A stretch of DNA of 64,000 nt from Hoeflea sp. (GTDB lineage: Bacteria > Pseudomonadota > Alphaproteobacteria > Rhizobiales > Rhizobiaceae), in NCBI RefSeq assembly GCF_002733955.1, contig NZ_NVXQ01000009.1, positions 143,348-207,347 of the forward strand, written 5' to 3'. Shown one piece after another: positions 40,754 through 50,610 of this stretch; within the stretch, counting starts at the first letter, position 1; every line of letters starts with the position of its first letter. The translations under genes and the position numbers were made by a program. The notes beneath the pieces were generated by a model, which was given only the letters and a program-made list of their open reading frames with translations, was not told the DNA's origin and did no database searches.

Positions 40754-43204
40754 ATGATACGACTGATTGGATATTTTTTCGGGATCGGGACCGTGCTGTT
40801 TCTGATGGTTGCAGCAGGCGTTGCCTGGTACATCGGAGATATCTCGAAGGATCTTCCCGATTACGAAGTGCTCAACAGCTACGAGCCGCCGGTGACCACC
40901 CGCGTGCATTCGGCCTCCGGCGAGCTGATGGCTGAATATGCCCGCCAGCGCCGTCTTTTCCTTCCCATCCAGGCCATCCCGGACCGGGTCAAGGCAGCGT
41001 TTCTGTCCGCCGAAGACAAGAATTTCTATTCCCACCCTGGCGTCGATCCCGTGGGTCTTACCCGTGCTGTGATCAACAATATCCGCACCGGCGCACGGCA
41101 GGGGGCATCGACGATAACCCAGCAGGTGGCTAAGAACTTCCTTCTGACGTCCGATCAGACTTATGAGCGCAAGATCAAGGAAGCGATCCTGTCGTTCCGT
41201 ATCGAGCAGGCCTATTCCAAGGACCGCATTCTCGAACTCTATCTCAACGAGATCTTCTTCGGCATGAACGCCTATGGCATCGCCGGGGCGGCGCTGACCT
41301 ATTTCAACAAGTCGGTCAACGAGCTGAGCATCTCTGAAACCGCCTACCTCGCAGCCCTTCCAAAGGCGCCGGCCAATTACCACCCGTTCCGTCACCCCGA
41401 GCGCGCGATCGAGCGCCGCAATTGGGTGGTCGACCGCATGGTGGAAAATGGCTATGTCCGCGCCGCCGACGGGGCCGAGGCGAAGCAGGAGCCGTTGGGT
41501 GTGACCCCGCGCAAGACCGGCTCTTACCTGTTTGCATCGGAGTATTTCGCTGAAGAGGTGCGCCGCGAGCTGATCGGCCGCTATGGCAATGATGCGCTGT
41601 ATGAAGGTGGCTTGTCGGTCCGCACCACGCTCGATCCGCGGCTTCAGGTGATCGCCCGCAAGGCCTTGCAAAAAGGCCTGATGAATTATGACGAGCGCCG
41701 CGGCTTCCGCGGGCCCGTGACACGCATCGACACATCTGGCGACTGGGGCACACCGCTCAGTGAGATAGATCCGCTGCGGGACGTGCCGGAATGGAAGCTG
41801 GCCGTCGTGCTGTCGGCGTCCGACGACGCGGTCGAGGTTGGTTTGCGTCCGGGCCGGGAAGTTTCCGGCGCGGTTGCAGAAGAGCGCCCGACCGGCACGA
41901 TCCTGGCCGAAGACATGAAATGGGCATTCCGCGTCAATCTGGACGGAGAAAGAGCCCGAAACGTCAAGAAGGCTTCCGAGGTTCTGACTCCGGGCGATGT
42001 TGTCTATGTAGAACCCTACGACAAGGACGGCACGCAAGGCCTGCGCCTGAGACAGCCGCCGAAAATCCAGGGCGCGCTGGTGGCGATGGATCCGCATACC
42101 GGTCGCGTGCTTGCCATGGTCGGCGGGTTCTCCTTTGCACAGTCCGAGTTCAACCGCGCAACCCAGGCCGAACGCCAGCCCGGATCGGCTTTCAAGCCTT
42201 TCGTTTACGCGGCGGCTCTCGACAATGGTTACACGCCCGCCTCAGTGGTGCTTGATGCGCCGATCGAAATTGTTTCCGGTGGCGAACTCTGGAAGCCGAA
42301 GAACTACGGTGGCGGATCGGCCGGGCCTTCAACGCTGCGGCTCGGAATCGAACGCTCGCGTAACCTGATGACAGTCCGGCTTGCCCAGGACATGGGCATG
42401 AACCTGGTGGCGGAATATGCCGAGCGGTTCGGTGTCTATGACGACATGCTGCCGGTGTTGGCGATGTCGCTCGGCTCCGGCGAAACCACGGTAATGCGGA
42501 TGGCCTCGGCCTATTCGGTGCTCGCCAATGGCGGCAAGCAGATCAAGCCGTCGCTGATCGACCGCATCCAGGACCGTTACGGCAAGACCATCTTCAAGCA
42601 TGAAGAGCGCTCCTGCGATGCCTGCATCGCCACCGCATGGCTGTCGCAGGAAGAACCCGAAGTGGTCGACACCCGCGAGCAGGTTCTCGATCCGATGACC
42701 GCCTACCAGATCACTTCGATGATGGAAGGCGTGGTCACCCGAGGAACCGCAGCCGGCAAGATCAAGCTCGATCGCCCGACCGCCGGCAAGACCGGCACCA
42801 CCAACGAGGAAAAGGACGCCTGGTTCATGGGCTATACCGCCGACCTCGTGGCCGGCGTCTTCATCGGCTTTGACAATCCGACGCCCATGGGCCGCGGCTC
42901 CACCGGCGGCGCGCTGGCAGCCCCCGTGTTCAACGAGTTCATGCAGGGCGCGCTCGAGGGCACGCGCCCGGCTGATTTCCGCGTTCCGCAGGGCATGAAG
43001 CTGATTGCGATCAACCGCAAGACCGGCATGCAGGCCTTTGAAGGCGAGGGCGACGTGATCATGGAAGCCTTCAAGCCCGGCACCGGACCTTCGGACGTCT
43101 ATTCGGTCATCGGTCTTGAGGAGTTCGCCACCGGCGACGCCATCACCACGATTTCGCCGCAGGCCAACCAGGCCGTCAACAATGGTGTCGGCGGGCTTTA
43201 TTGA
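40754..43204 (+). CDS. mrcA: Penicillin-binding protein 1A
   Basis: 816 aa; glycosyltransferase motif AEDKNFYSHPGVDPVGLTRAVINN, GASTITQQVAKNF; transpeptidase PGSAFKPFVY, KTGTTNEEKDAWFMGYT. Confidence 0.95.
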   Translation: MIRLIGYFFGIGTVLFLMVAAGVAWYIGDISKDLPDYEVLNSYEPPVTTRVHSASGELMAEYARQRRLFLPIQAIPDRVKAAFLSAEDKNFYSHPGVDPVGLTRAVINNIRTGARQGASTITQQVAKNFLLTSDQTYERKIKEAILSFRIEQAYSKDRILELYLNEIFFGMNAYGIAGAALTYFNKSVNELSISETAYLAALPKAPANYHPFRHPERAIERRNWVVDRMVENGYVRAADGAEAKQEPLGVTPRKTGSYLFASEYFAEEVRRELIGRYGNDALYEGGLSVRTTLDPRLQVIARKALQKGLMNYDERRGFRGPVTRIDTSGDWGTPLSEIDPLRDVPEWKLAVVLSASDDAVEVGLRPGREVSGAVAEERPTGTILAEDMKWAFRVNLDGERARNVKKASEVLTPGDVVYVEPYDKDGTQGLRLRQPPKIQGALVAMDPHTGRVLAMVGGFSFAQSEFNRATQAERQPGSAFKPFVYAAALDNGYTPASVVLDAPIEIVSGGELWKPKNYGGGSAGPSTLRLGIERSRNLMTVRLAQDMGMNLVAEYAERFGVYDDMLPVLAMSLGSGETTVMRMASAYSVLANGGKQIKPSLIDRIQDRYGKTIFKHEERSCDACIATAWLSQEEPEVVDTREQVLDPMTAYQITSMMEGVVTRGTAAGKIKLDRPTAGKTGTTNEEKDAWFMGYTADLVAGVFIGFDNPTPMGRGSTGGALAAPVFNEFMQGALEGTRPADFRVPQGMKLIAINRKTGMQAFEGEGDVIMEAFKPGTGPSDVYSVIGLEEFATGDAITTISPQANQAVNNGVGGLY

Positions 43205-43314
43205 CGCACCAAAAATTCGGCGTCTTTGACGCCTTTACATCACGCGGAGTGGAACTTATGGTCCGCCCGCTTCGGCAAGAAATTTGCCTGATAACATGAC
43301 GGAACCAGAGATCC

Positions 43315-44443
43315 ATGCGCGCAGAAACCCAGGTCGTTGTCGACGAAATCAAGCAGGCCATAAGCCTGCTGAGGAGGCATCTTTGACTGGGAACCTGCTC
43401 AAAAACGTCTCGAATGGCTGAACGCCAAGGCTGAAGACCCGTCGATCTGGGATGACGCGCAGGAAGCTCAGAAGCTGATGCGTGAACGCCAGCAACTCGA
43501 TGATTCCATCAATGGCCTTAAACGTCTGGAAAGCCAGCTGTCCGACAACCTCGAACTCATCGAGATGGGCGAGGAAGAAGGCGACAGCGGCATCGTCAGC
43601 GAGGCGGAATCAGCCCTCAAGGAACTTCGCACCGAAGTCACCCGCCAGCAGATCGAATCGCTCCTTTCGGGCGAAGCCGACAGCAACGACACCTATCTCG
43701 AAGTTCATTCCGGCGCCGGCGGTACCGAAAGCCAGGACTGGGCCAACATGCTGTTGCGCATGTACACCCGCTGGGCCGAACAGCACGGGATGAAGGTCGA
43801 GCTTCTCGAAATCCATGATGGCGAAGAAGCCGGCATCAAGTCGGCCACGCTGTTGGTCAAGGGACACAATGCCTATGGCTGGCTGAAGACGGAATCAGGC
43901 GTTCATCGCCTGGTCCGGATTTCGCCCTATGACAGCCAGGCGCGTCGTCACACCTCGTTCTCGAGCATCTGGACCTATCCGGTGATCGATGATTCGATTG
44001 ATGTCGACATCAACGAGAGCGATTGCCGCATCGATACCTACCGCGCATCAGGCGCCGGCGGCCAGCACGTCAACACCACCGACTCGGCGGTTCGCATCAC
44101 CCATAACCCGACCGGGATTGTGGTGCAGTGCCAGCAGGAACGCTCGCAGCATAAGAACCGCGCCAAGGCCTGGGACATGCTTCGCGCGCGGATCTACGAG
44201 GCGGAGCTGCAAAAGCGCGAGGAAGCGGCCAACGCCGAAGCGGCTTCAAAGACCGATATCGGCTGGGGTCACCAGATCCGGTCCTACGTCCTGCAGCCAT
44301 ACCAGCTGGTCAAGGACCTGCGCACCGGAACAGAGAGCACCAACCCGCAAGGCGTGCTGGATGGCGACCTCGACGAGTTCATGGAAGCAGCCCTAGCTCA
44401 GCGCGTTTACGGCGGTGGCGAGGACGTCGCCGACATCGATTGA
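43315..44443 (+). CDS. prfB: Peptide chain release factor 2 with programmed +1 frameshift at 43381-43385
   Basis: Frame 0 from ATG 43315: [23 protein letters not shown] then CTT TGA C; +1 frame continues [24 protein letters not shown]... into the 43478 [19 protein letters not shown] motif. Confidence 0.95.
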
Positions 44444-44490
44444 TCGTACCGGCAGGCATCGAGCCCTGGTGACTGCGGCGAGTAACGTGT

Positions 44491-45111
44491 TTAGCGGGTC
44501 AGCGCCGAGCGGATCAGGCTGAAACCTGCCAGGGCGAACAGCCCCGCGGCGACGCCTTCAATCCATCGTCTCGATTTTCGATAACCGGCCATGAAGCCGG
44601 GAAGCGAGAACGTCAGCGCATAGCCCGCATAATTCGCAAATCCAAGTCCGGCGCAGATCAATGTGGCAGCGGCCACAGCATGGACGTCTGTTTCTTGTCC
44701 CAAACCCATGGACAGGGCAGCCATCCAGGCCACGACCGCCTTCGGGTTCGACAGGTTGAGCAGCAATCCTCGCCAGAACCATCCGCCCTTGTGCGCGCCG
44801 GTTGCAGTTTGGTCCATCTTCCGTGCCGCGGATCTGCCCGATTGAACTGCCAGCCAGACCAGATAGGCACCGCCAAAAAGCTTGAGAAGCGTGAGCAGGG
44901 TGGTGGTGCCCTGTACCACGACACCAAGTCCCGTTGCGGCAATCAAACCCCAGAACGCCAGCCCGACCGACAGACCGAGCCCGAACAGCAATCCGGCCGA
45001 ACGGCCCGAATGCATTGCGACTGTCGCAAGGGCGAGGTTTGCGGGGCCGGGCGATACGGTGACAATGAAAAAGGCAGCTGCAATGGTCAGATAGCTGTTC
45101 AGATGTTCCAT
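44491..45111 (-). CDS. LysE family translocator
   Basis: 206 aa; FFIVTVSPGPANLALATVAMHSGRSAGLLFGLGLSVG. Confidence 0.9.
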   Translation of the reverse strand: MEHLNSYLTIAAAFFIVTVSPGPANLALATVAMHSGRSAGLLFGLGLSVGLAFWGLIAATGLGVVVQGTTTLLTLLKLFGGAYLVWLAVQSGRSAARKMDQTATGAHKGGWFWRGLLLNLSNPKAVVAWMAALSMGLGQETDVHAVAAATLICAGLGFANYAGYALTFSLPGFMAGYRKSRRWIEGVAAGLFALAGFSLIRSALTR

Positions 45112-45207
45112 TTCGGCCTCCCGCGCCGCGGCTCCGGATCCGCTGGGAAATGCCGCTCAGGTCCCGCGATCATCGTCCCTTAAACATAGCATCGAGGCGT
45201 CACGGCC

Positions 45208-45699
45208 TCAATTGCTTGACCGTTCCACCAGCATTTCGCCGAATTCGTCGATGTAAAGCGCCCAGGTTTCCGGCTCGGCCACAGCAGGATCAGTCTTGAG
45301 ATAGATGTAGGCGCCAAACCCCTGCCGGCTCGCGGCACCGGTCGAATCCTCCGGCCTGATGTCGGTGATGTACCCGCCCAGACTGTTGATTTCATCGATC
45401 CCGGTGGAGCTGGCCAGTGCGGGGCCGTCAGGACCCAAGGCGATTTCCTGCAATTTCAGCAGCGAGCGGTTGTCCTCGCCGCGGATGGCCACAAGCCGGT
45501 AATAGCCACGCTGGGGGGCGGCTTCCGAATCCGAGCCTTCCGCCGTTTTCTCCCAGAAGCCGCCGCTGGTCGCAAACAGGATCCGCGGCGACAGACTGTC
45601 GGCGAGTTCCGATCCCTGCTGGGCATGAACCGGCGCTGAAACCCAGGCGGCGAGACATGCCAGCATTGCCATCATTTTCAATGTAGTACGCAGCATCAA
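45208..45699 (-). CDS. Hypothetical secreted protein (163 aa)
   Basis: Signal peptide MMLRTTLKMMAMLACLAAWVSAPVHAQ; no family recognised. Confidence 0.65.
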   Translation of the reverse strand: MMLRTTLKMMAMLACLAAWVSAPVHAQQGSELADSLSPRILFATSGGFWEKTAEGSDSEAAPQRGYYRLVAIRGEDNRSLLKLQEIALGPDGPALASSTGIDEINSLGGYITDIRPEDSTGAASRQGFGAYIYLKTDPAVAEPETWALYIDEFGEMLVERSSN

Positions 45700-45719
45700 C
45701 TCAACCTCCCGTTTGTGAG

Positions 45720-46484
45720 TCAGTAGAGAAATTGTTCGGCCAATATGCGGTCATTCCATGAATGGCTGGAATCGGTGAGAATCCGGGTGGTCGATTCCTG
45801 CGATTCAGCCACCTGAACCTGGGTCACGGATTTGACCTCGATATGGTCGGCCACCGCGTTGACCGGGCGCTTGTCGCTTTCCAGTACATCGATCGTCACT
45901 TTGACCTTGTTGGGAAGCAGCGCCCCGCGCCAGCGCCGTGGCCGGAACGGGCTGACCGGCGTCAGGGCCAGAAGCTGCGCATCGAGCGGCAGGATCGGGC
46001 CGTGCGCCGAGAGATTGTAGGCGGTCGAACCGGCCGGCGTCGCCACCATCAGTCCGTCGCAGATCAGCTCCTCCATGCGTTCAAGCCCGTCAACCGACAG
46101 TTTCAGCTTTGCCGCCTGGTAGCTCTGCCTGAGCAGTGAGACCTCGTTGATCGCCAATGCCTTGTGAGTGGCGCCATGCGCATCCCTGGCGACCATCTCG
46201 AGCGGGCGGATGATGTTTTCCACCGCTGCGTTGATGCGGCCCGGCAGATCCTCATCCGAATAGTCGTTCATCAGGAAGCCGATCGAGCCGCGGTTCATGC
46301 CATAGACTGCGCGGCCGGTGTTCATCTGCTCGTGCAGCGTCTGCAGCATGAAGCCGTCGCCGCCAAGCGCCACGATCACGTCAGCTTCCTGCTGCCGGGT
46401 GTTGCCGTAAAGGGCTGCGAGGTGCTGAGCGGCTGCCTGCGCATCAGGTGCCGGCGAGGCGATGAAACTGAATTTCCAAGTCAT
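45720..46484 (-). CDS. nadK: NAD kinase
   Basis: 254 aa; VIVALGGDGFMLQTLHE, YGMNRGSIGFLMN, LMVATPAGSTAYNLSAHGPILPL. Confidence 0.95.
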   Translation of the reverse strand: MTWKFSFIASPAPDAQAAAQHLAALYGNTRQQEADVIVALGGDGFMLQTLHEQMNTGRAVYGMNRGSIGFLMNDYSDEDLPGRINAAVENIIRPLEMVARDAHGATHKALAINEVSLLRQSYQAAKLKLSVDGLERMEELICDGLMVATPAGSTAYNLSAHGPILPLDAQLLALTPVSPFRPRRWRGALLPNKVKVTIDVLESDKRPVNAVADHIEVKSVTQVQVAESQESTTRILTDSSHSWNDRILAEQFLY

Positions 46485-46671
46485 GTGATGAGCTTACTCC
46501 ACTCCTTGGCAGACAATGGCGATTGCCAGGACAGGATGCAAGGGGAGGCGCGCTGCACCAGTGCCGAATTGACGAACGTCACTCTGCCTTGCCGAGGTCG
46601 CGCGGGCGGGCTCGAAGCATCGCCGAGTGAACACGATCAGCTTCCACCCGGGCGTCGGCCGCGGGCGCGCA

Positions 46672-48618
46672 TCAGGCAGGGCGCGCGCGCGTCTGCGCTG
46701 TCGGCGTCTCGCCAAGGACGGTTGGCCTTATTCTCAGGGCCCGCAGCGCATTGAGGATGACCGCAACATCGATTGCCTCCTGCAGCAATGCGCCCTGGAC
46801 CGGTGTCAGATAACCAAGGGCTGCGGCGATCATTCCCGCCACGGAAAGGCCGATGCCCACAACGACGCTTTCGAGCGCGATCCGCTGCGAGCGTTGCGCC
46901 ACCTCGAGCCCGGACAGGAGGCGGTCAAGATGGTCGACCAGCAGCACCACATCCGCAGCTTCCGCCGATGCGGCAGCACCGCGCGCTCCCATGGCCACCC
47001 CGATGTCGGCTGCAGCCAGCGCCGGCGCATCATTGACCCCGTCGCCGACCATCATCACCGGGCCGTTCTTGCGCTCGGTGAGAACCAGCAGCACCTTTTG
47101 ATCCGGCGTCAGCTCCGAGCGAACGGCATCAAGTCCCAATCCTTCTGTCACCGCCTCGGCCACCGAGCGCCGATCCCCGGTGGCAAGCAGGATGCGGCCG
47201 ATGCCGTGGCTGCGAAGCCCGGCCAGCAGCTCAGCGGTGCCGGCGCGCAACGTGTCGGCCATCACCACGTGGCCCGCGAGTTCGCCGTCGATGGCAAGCG
47301 CGACAATGACCTCGCCGGTTTCGCCGGCCTTGTCATGGGAAATCGACAGTCCGAGCTGTGCCGAGACAAAGGCCGTGCCGCCGACCGCCATTTTCCGGCC
47401 GTCAATGGTGCCGGTGATGCCTTCGCCGGCGGTTTCATCAAGATGGTCGGGAAACGGCAGGGCGTTTCCGCGCGCCCGCGCTTCGCTCACCAGCGCCTGC
47501 GCGATCGGGTGTTTCGATCCCTGGTCCAGCGCCGCCGCGTAGTGCAGAACTTCGGCTTCAGACAGGTCCCCATAGCTCTCGATTGCCACGATCACCGGCC
47601 TGCCGTCGGTCAGCGTTCCCGTCTTGTCGAGAATCAGGGTCCGGATCCGCGCCAGCGCCCCAAGCGGTTTCGCCCCCTTTATAAGCACCCCGAAATGCGC
47701 GGCGCGGGAAAGCCCGGCCACCAGCGCCACCGGGACTGCGAGAATGAGCGGGCAAGGCGTGGCGACCACAAGAACCGCGACAGCCCGGATGGGGTCGCCC
47801 GTAAACCACCAGGCGGCAAAGGCAATCACCACCGTGACGACCAGGAACACAAGCGAATAGCGGTCTGCCAGCCGCGCCATCGGCGCTTTCGATTTCTGCG
47901 CCGCTTCGACCAGCCTGACGATGCCGGCAAAGGTGCTGTCTTTCGCCTGCCGCGTTGCCTTGAGGTCGAAGGCCTCGCCGGCATTGGTGGCGCCGCTCAT
48001 CACCTCCGCATCGCGGGTGAGGTGAACCGGCAGCGATTCCCCGGTCAGTGCCGATTGGTCAAGTATCGCCTGGTCGCTGGCGACAACGCCGTCGACGGGC
48101 GCCACATCGCCTTGCCGGATGAGCAGCAGGTCACCCGGTTCGATCTCGTCGAGCGGCACCTCGTCGAGCACACCGTCGCGATGCCGCGTTGCCGTACGCG
48201 GAACCCGCGCCAGCAAGCTGCTCATCTCGTGCCTTGCCCGGCCTTCGGCAAAGCTCTCGAGAAATGTGCCGCCCGAATACATCACCGCGACAACAGCCGC
48301 TGCCAGGGTCTCGCCAAATGCCAGCGCCGCCGTCATCGACAAAGCGGCAACGATGTCGAGGCCGACTTCGCCGTTTCTCAGGCTGCGCACGATCTCGGCC
48401 ACAAGTCCCAGCAGCACGGGAATGACCCCGGCGGACCAGATCAGGTCGGCAGCCGTGGGCAGGCCGGCCAGGCTGAATCCCAGTCCCACGATCAGGCCGA
48501 GAAGAGAGATCGCCAGCAGGCCGGTATTGAGACGGTCTTCAAAAAAAATGCGCACGAAAACTGTCGTCCTTTGCGTGGTGGAAGCGTCATACCTACACCG
48601 GCCGGCAGGAATGTTCAT
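46672..48618 (-). CDS. Heavy-metal translocating P1B-type ATPase (TPC motif)
   Basis: 648 aa; DKTGTLTDGRP, VATPCPLILAVPVALVAGLSRAAHFGVLIKG, MVGDGVNDAPALAAADIG. Confidence 0.92.
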   Translation of the reverse strand: MNIPAGRCRYDASTTQRTTVFVRIFFEDRLNTGLLAISLLGLIVGLGFSLAGLPTAADLIWSAGVIPVLLGLVAEIVRSLRNGEVGLDIVAALSMTAALAFGETLAAAVVAVMYSGGTFLESFAEGRARHEMSSLLARVPRTATRHRDGVLDEVPLDEIEPGDLLLIRQGDVAPVDGVVASDQAILDQSALTGESLPVHLTRDAEVMSGATNAGEAFDLKATRQAKDSTFAGIVRLVEAAQKSKAPMARLADRYSLVFLVVTVVIAFAAWWFTGDPIRAVAVLVVATPCPLILAVPVALVAGLSRAAHFGVLIKGAKPLGALARIRTLILDKTGTLTDGRPVIVAIESYGDLSEAEVLHYAAALDQGSKHPIAQALVSEARARGNALPFPDHLDETAGEGITGTIDGRKMAVGGTAFVSAQLGLSISHDKAGETGEVIVALAIDGELAGHVVMADTLRAGTAELLAGLRSHGIGRILLATGDRRSVAEAVTEGLGLDAVRSELTPDQKVLLVLTERKNGPVMMVGDGVNDAPALAAADIGVAMGARGAAASAEAADVVLLVDHLDRLLSGLEVAQRSQRIALESVVVGIGLSVAGMIAAALGYLTPVQGALLQEAIDVAVILNALRALRIRPTVLGETPTAQTRARPA

Positions 48619-48714
48619 TGCTGCAGATCAAACAGCCGCTGCGGTCATCATGGCTTGTCTTGACGAGGAGGGACGCTAAAGATGCGCATGAAGTTCTGGT
48701 TGGGAGCAGAATGA

Positions 48715-50229
48715 ATGTCGACACCGCAATCACACGTGCCGCTCTGGGTGCTGGTCACCCTGCAGGGCGCGGTGTCGGGCGTCAGCCTGGTGGTCGAGAT
48801 CGTCGCCGGCCGCATGCTCGCACCCTATGTCGGCATGTCGCTCTACACCTGGACCGCGGTTATCGCCGTTGTGCTGGCCGGCTTCTCCGTCGGGCACTGG
48901 TGGGGTGGCCATGTTGCCGGGCGCCCGGCAAAAAAGGCGCTTGCCTATACCGGCTGGGTCCTGCTTGCTGCCGCCATCTCGACGGCCTCCGCCTTGTTAC
49001 TGTTGCGCGTCATCGGCGGCCCGGTTCTGGTCGCAGTCGAACATCCGGTCTGGGGCATCGTGATCCTCACTTTCGGCGTGTTCTTCCTGCCTTCGCTGTT
49101 TGCCGGGGTCCCGGCGCCGGTTCTGGCGCAGATTGCCGTCGCTCAGGAACATGTGCCGTCCGGCAGATCGCTCGGCGCCATGTTTGCGGCCGGTGCCGTC
49201 GGTGCGATTGCAGGAACATTGCTCGCGGGCTTTGTCTTCATTCCGTGGCTTGGCACCACCCTGACGCTGGCCATCGTCACCGCGATCTACCTCGTTGCCG
49301 CGGCACTGCTGTTCTGGCTGGCCCGGCCATTCAGGCAGGTGGCGGTAGCCTCGACCGTTTCGGTGCTGGCGATCGCGCTTGCCGCGCTGTCGGTCACGCG
49401 GCCGGCGGGCTGCACCACCGAAAGCCAGTATTTCTGCATCAGGGTTCTCGATGTGACCGCCGAATACGGGGTGCCGGTCAAGCGCCTGGTACTTGATCAT
49501 CTTTCGCACGGCACCAGCGCACGGGATCTGCCCCGAACGATGTTTTCCGAGTTTACCGCCATGTTCGATGCGATCGGCAGGGGGCGCCTCGGGGCCGAGC
49601 CGTTTTCGGCTTTCTTCATCGGTGGCGGGACTTTTTCCGTACCGCGTGCCTGGGCTGACCGCGACACCGGGCCGATCACCGTGGCTGAAATAGACCCGCG
49701 AGTGACCGAGACGGCGGTGCGGGATTTCTGGCTTGACCGGGAGCGCATGAAGATCCTCGACGAGGACGCCCGCGTCGCGCTGCGCAGACGGCCGGATCAG
49801 CGCTACGACGTCATTGTCGGCGATGCCTTCGGCGATATTGCCGCCCCGCCGCACCTCGTCACCCAGGAGTTTTTCCAGCTCGTCCGATCTCGGCTCACGG
49901 AGGAGGGGGTCTTCCTGATGAACGTGGTCGATTTCCCAGAGCGGCTGGCTGCGCTGGGCGCCATTGCGGCGACCTTGCAATCAGTTTTTGCCAGTGTCGA
50001 GATCTGGACCGAGGAGCGGCTGCCCACGCCCGGTGAGCAACGGGTTTTCGTTCTGGTCGCCGCTGACAAGCCGACCGCCTTTTCCGCGGTCACGGCCGCC
50101 GCACCCGATCCGGCCCGCTTCGCCGCCATGGCCGAGAGTTTCACCGACCGCCTGATTGCGAAAGCCGCGCCTGCCTTGCTGACCGATGATTATGCGCCGA
50201 TCGACCGGCTTCTCGGCGGACATTTTTGA
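48715..50229 (+). CDS. Fused membrane (MFS-like) / spermidine synthase-like protein
   Basis: 504 aa; N-terminal multi-TM half, C-terminal methyltransferase-like half (ITVAEIDPRVTETAVRDFWL, YDVIVGDAFGDIAAPPHLVTQEFFQLVRSRLTEEGVFLMNVV). Confidence 0.82.
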   Translation: MSTPQSHVPLWVLVTLQGAVSGVSLVVEIVAGRMLAPYVGMSLYTWTAVIAVVLAGFSVGHWWGGHVAGRPAKKALAYTGWVLLAAAISTASALLLLRVIGGPVLVAVEHPVWGIVILTFGVFFLPSLFAGVPAPVLAQIAVAQEHVPSGRSLGAMFAAGAVGAIAGTLLAGFVFIPWLGTTLTLAIVTAIYLVAAALLFWLARPFRQVAVASTVSVLAIALAALSVTRPAGCTTESQYFCIRVLDVTAEYGVPVKRLVLDHLSHGTSARDLPRTMFSEFTAMFDAIGRGRLGAEPFSAFFIGGGTFSVPRAWADRDTGPITVAEIDPRVTETAVRDFWLDRERMKILDEDARVALRRRPDQRYDVIVGDAFGDIAAPPHLVTQEFFQLVRSRLTEEGVFLMNVVDFPERLAALGAIAATLQSVFASVEIWTEERLPTPGEQRVFVLVAADKPTAFSAVTAAAPDPARFAAMAESFTDRLIAKAAPALLTDDYAPIDRLLGGHF

Positions 50230-50460
50230 TCGTCCGTCGGTGCCTCTGCCCGCCGAAACGGCACATCGACATCTTTTTTTGCGCGTAATGTCTGCGCTGG
50301 AGCATGTCCTGTGTTCCCGGATCGATCTTGCGCCGAGCTTCTTGCGATAATGACCTGCTAACCCCGGAAACCGGGCGCTTGCGTCCGGCATTTGCCCGTC
50401 GCCGCGGCGGTGGCCGTCATGGCAAAACGAACGGCGGATATGGTTGACCTTCCCGAAATT

Positions 50461-50493
50461 GCCGTTAGTGTCCAACAATCGGACACTAACGGC
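50461..50493. promoter_or_regulatory. Perfect 13-bp inverted repeat upstream of the Liv-type cluster, candidate operator
   Basis: GCCGTTAGTGTCC-AACAATC-GGACACTAACGGC in the intergenic region, about 120 bp before ATG 50611. Confidence 0.6.
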
Positions 50494-50610
50494 GTTGGTC
50501 GTAGGGTTGATTGTGGGGTTGCTGCAAGCGCTGCTGAGGAGGAGCGCTGCCGTGACACATGGTTTCCGTCGATTGCCTGTCCGGACATTACTTTGGGAGG
50601 AGTACACATC

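Noticed and set aside
46627-48663. 678 aa plus-strand ORF antisense to the P1B ATPase
   Set aside because: Composition typical of antisense GC-rich translation (His/Arg/Gly/Gln-rich), no recognisable domain; the minus-strand ATPase is unambiguous.
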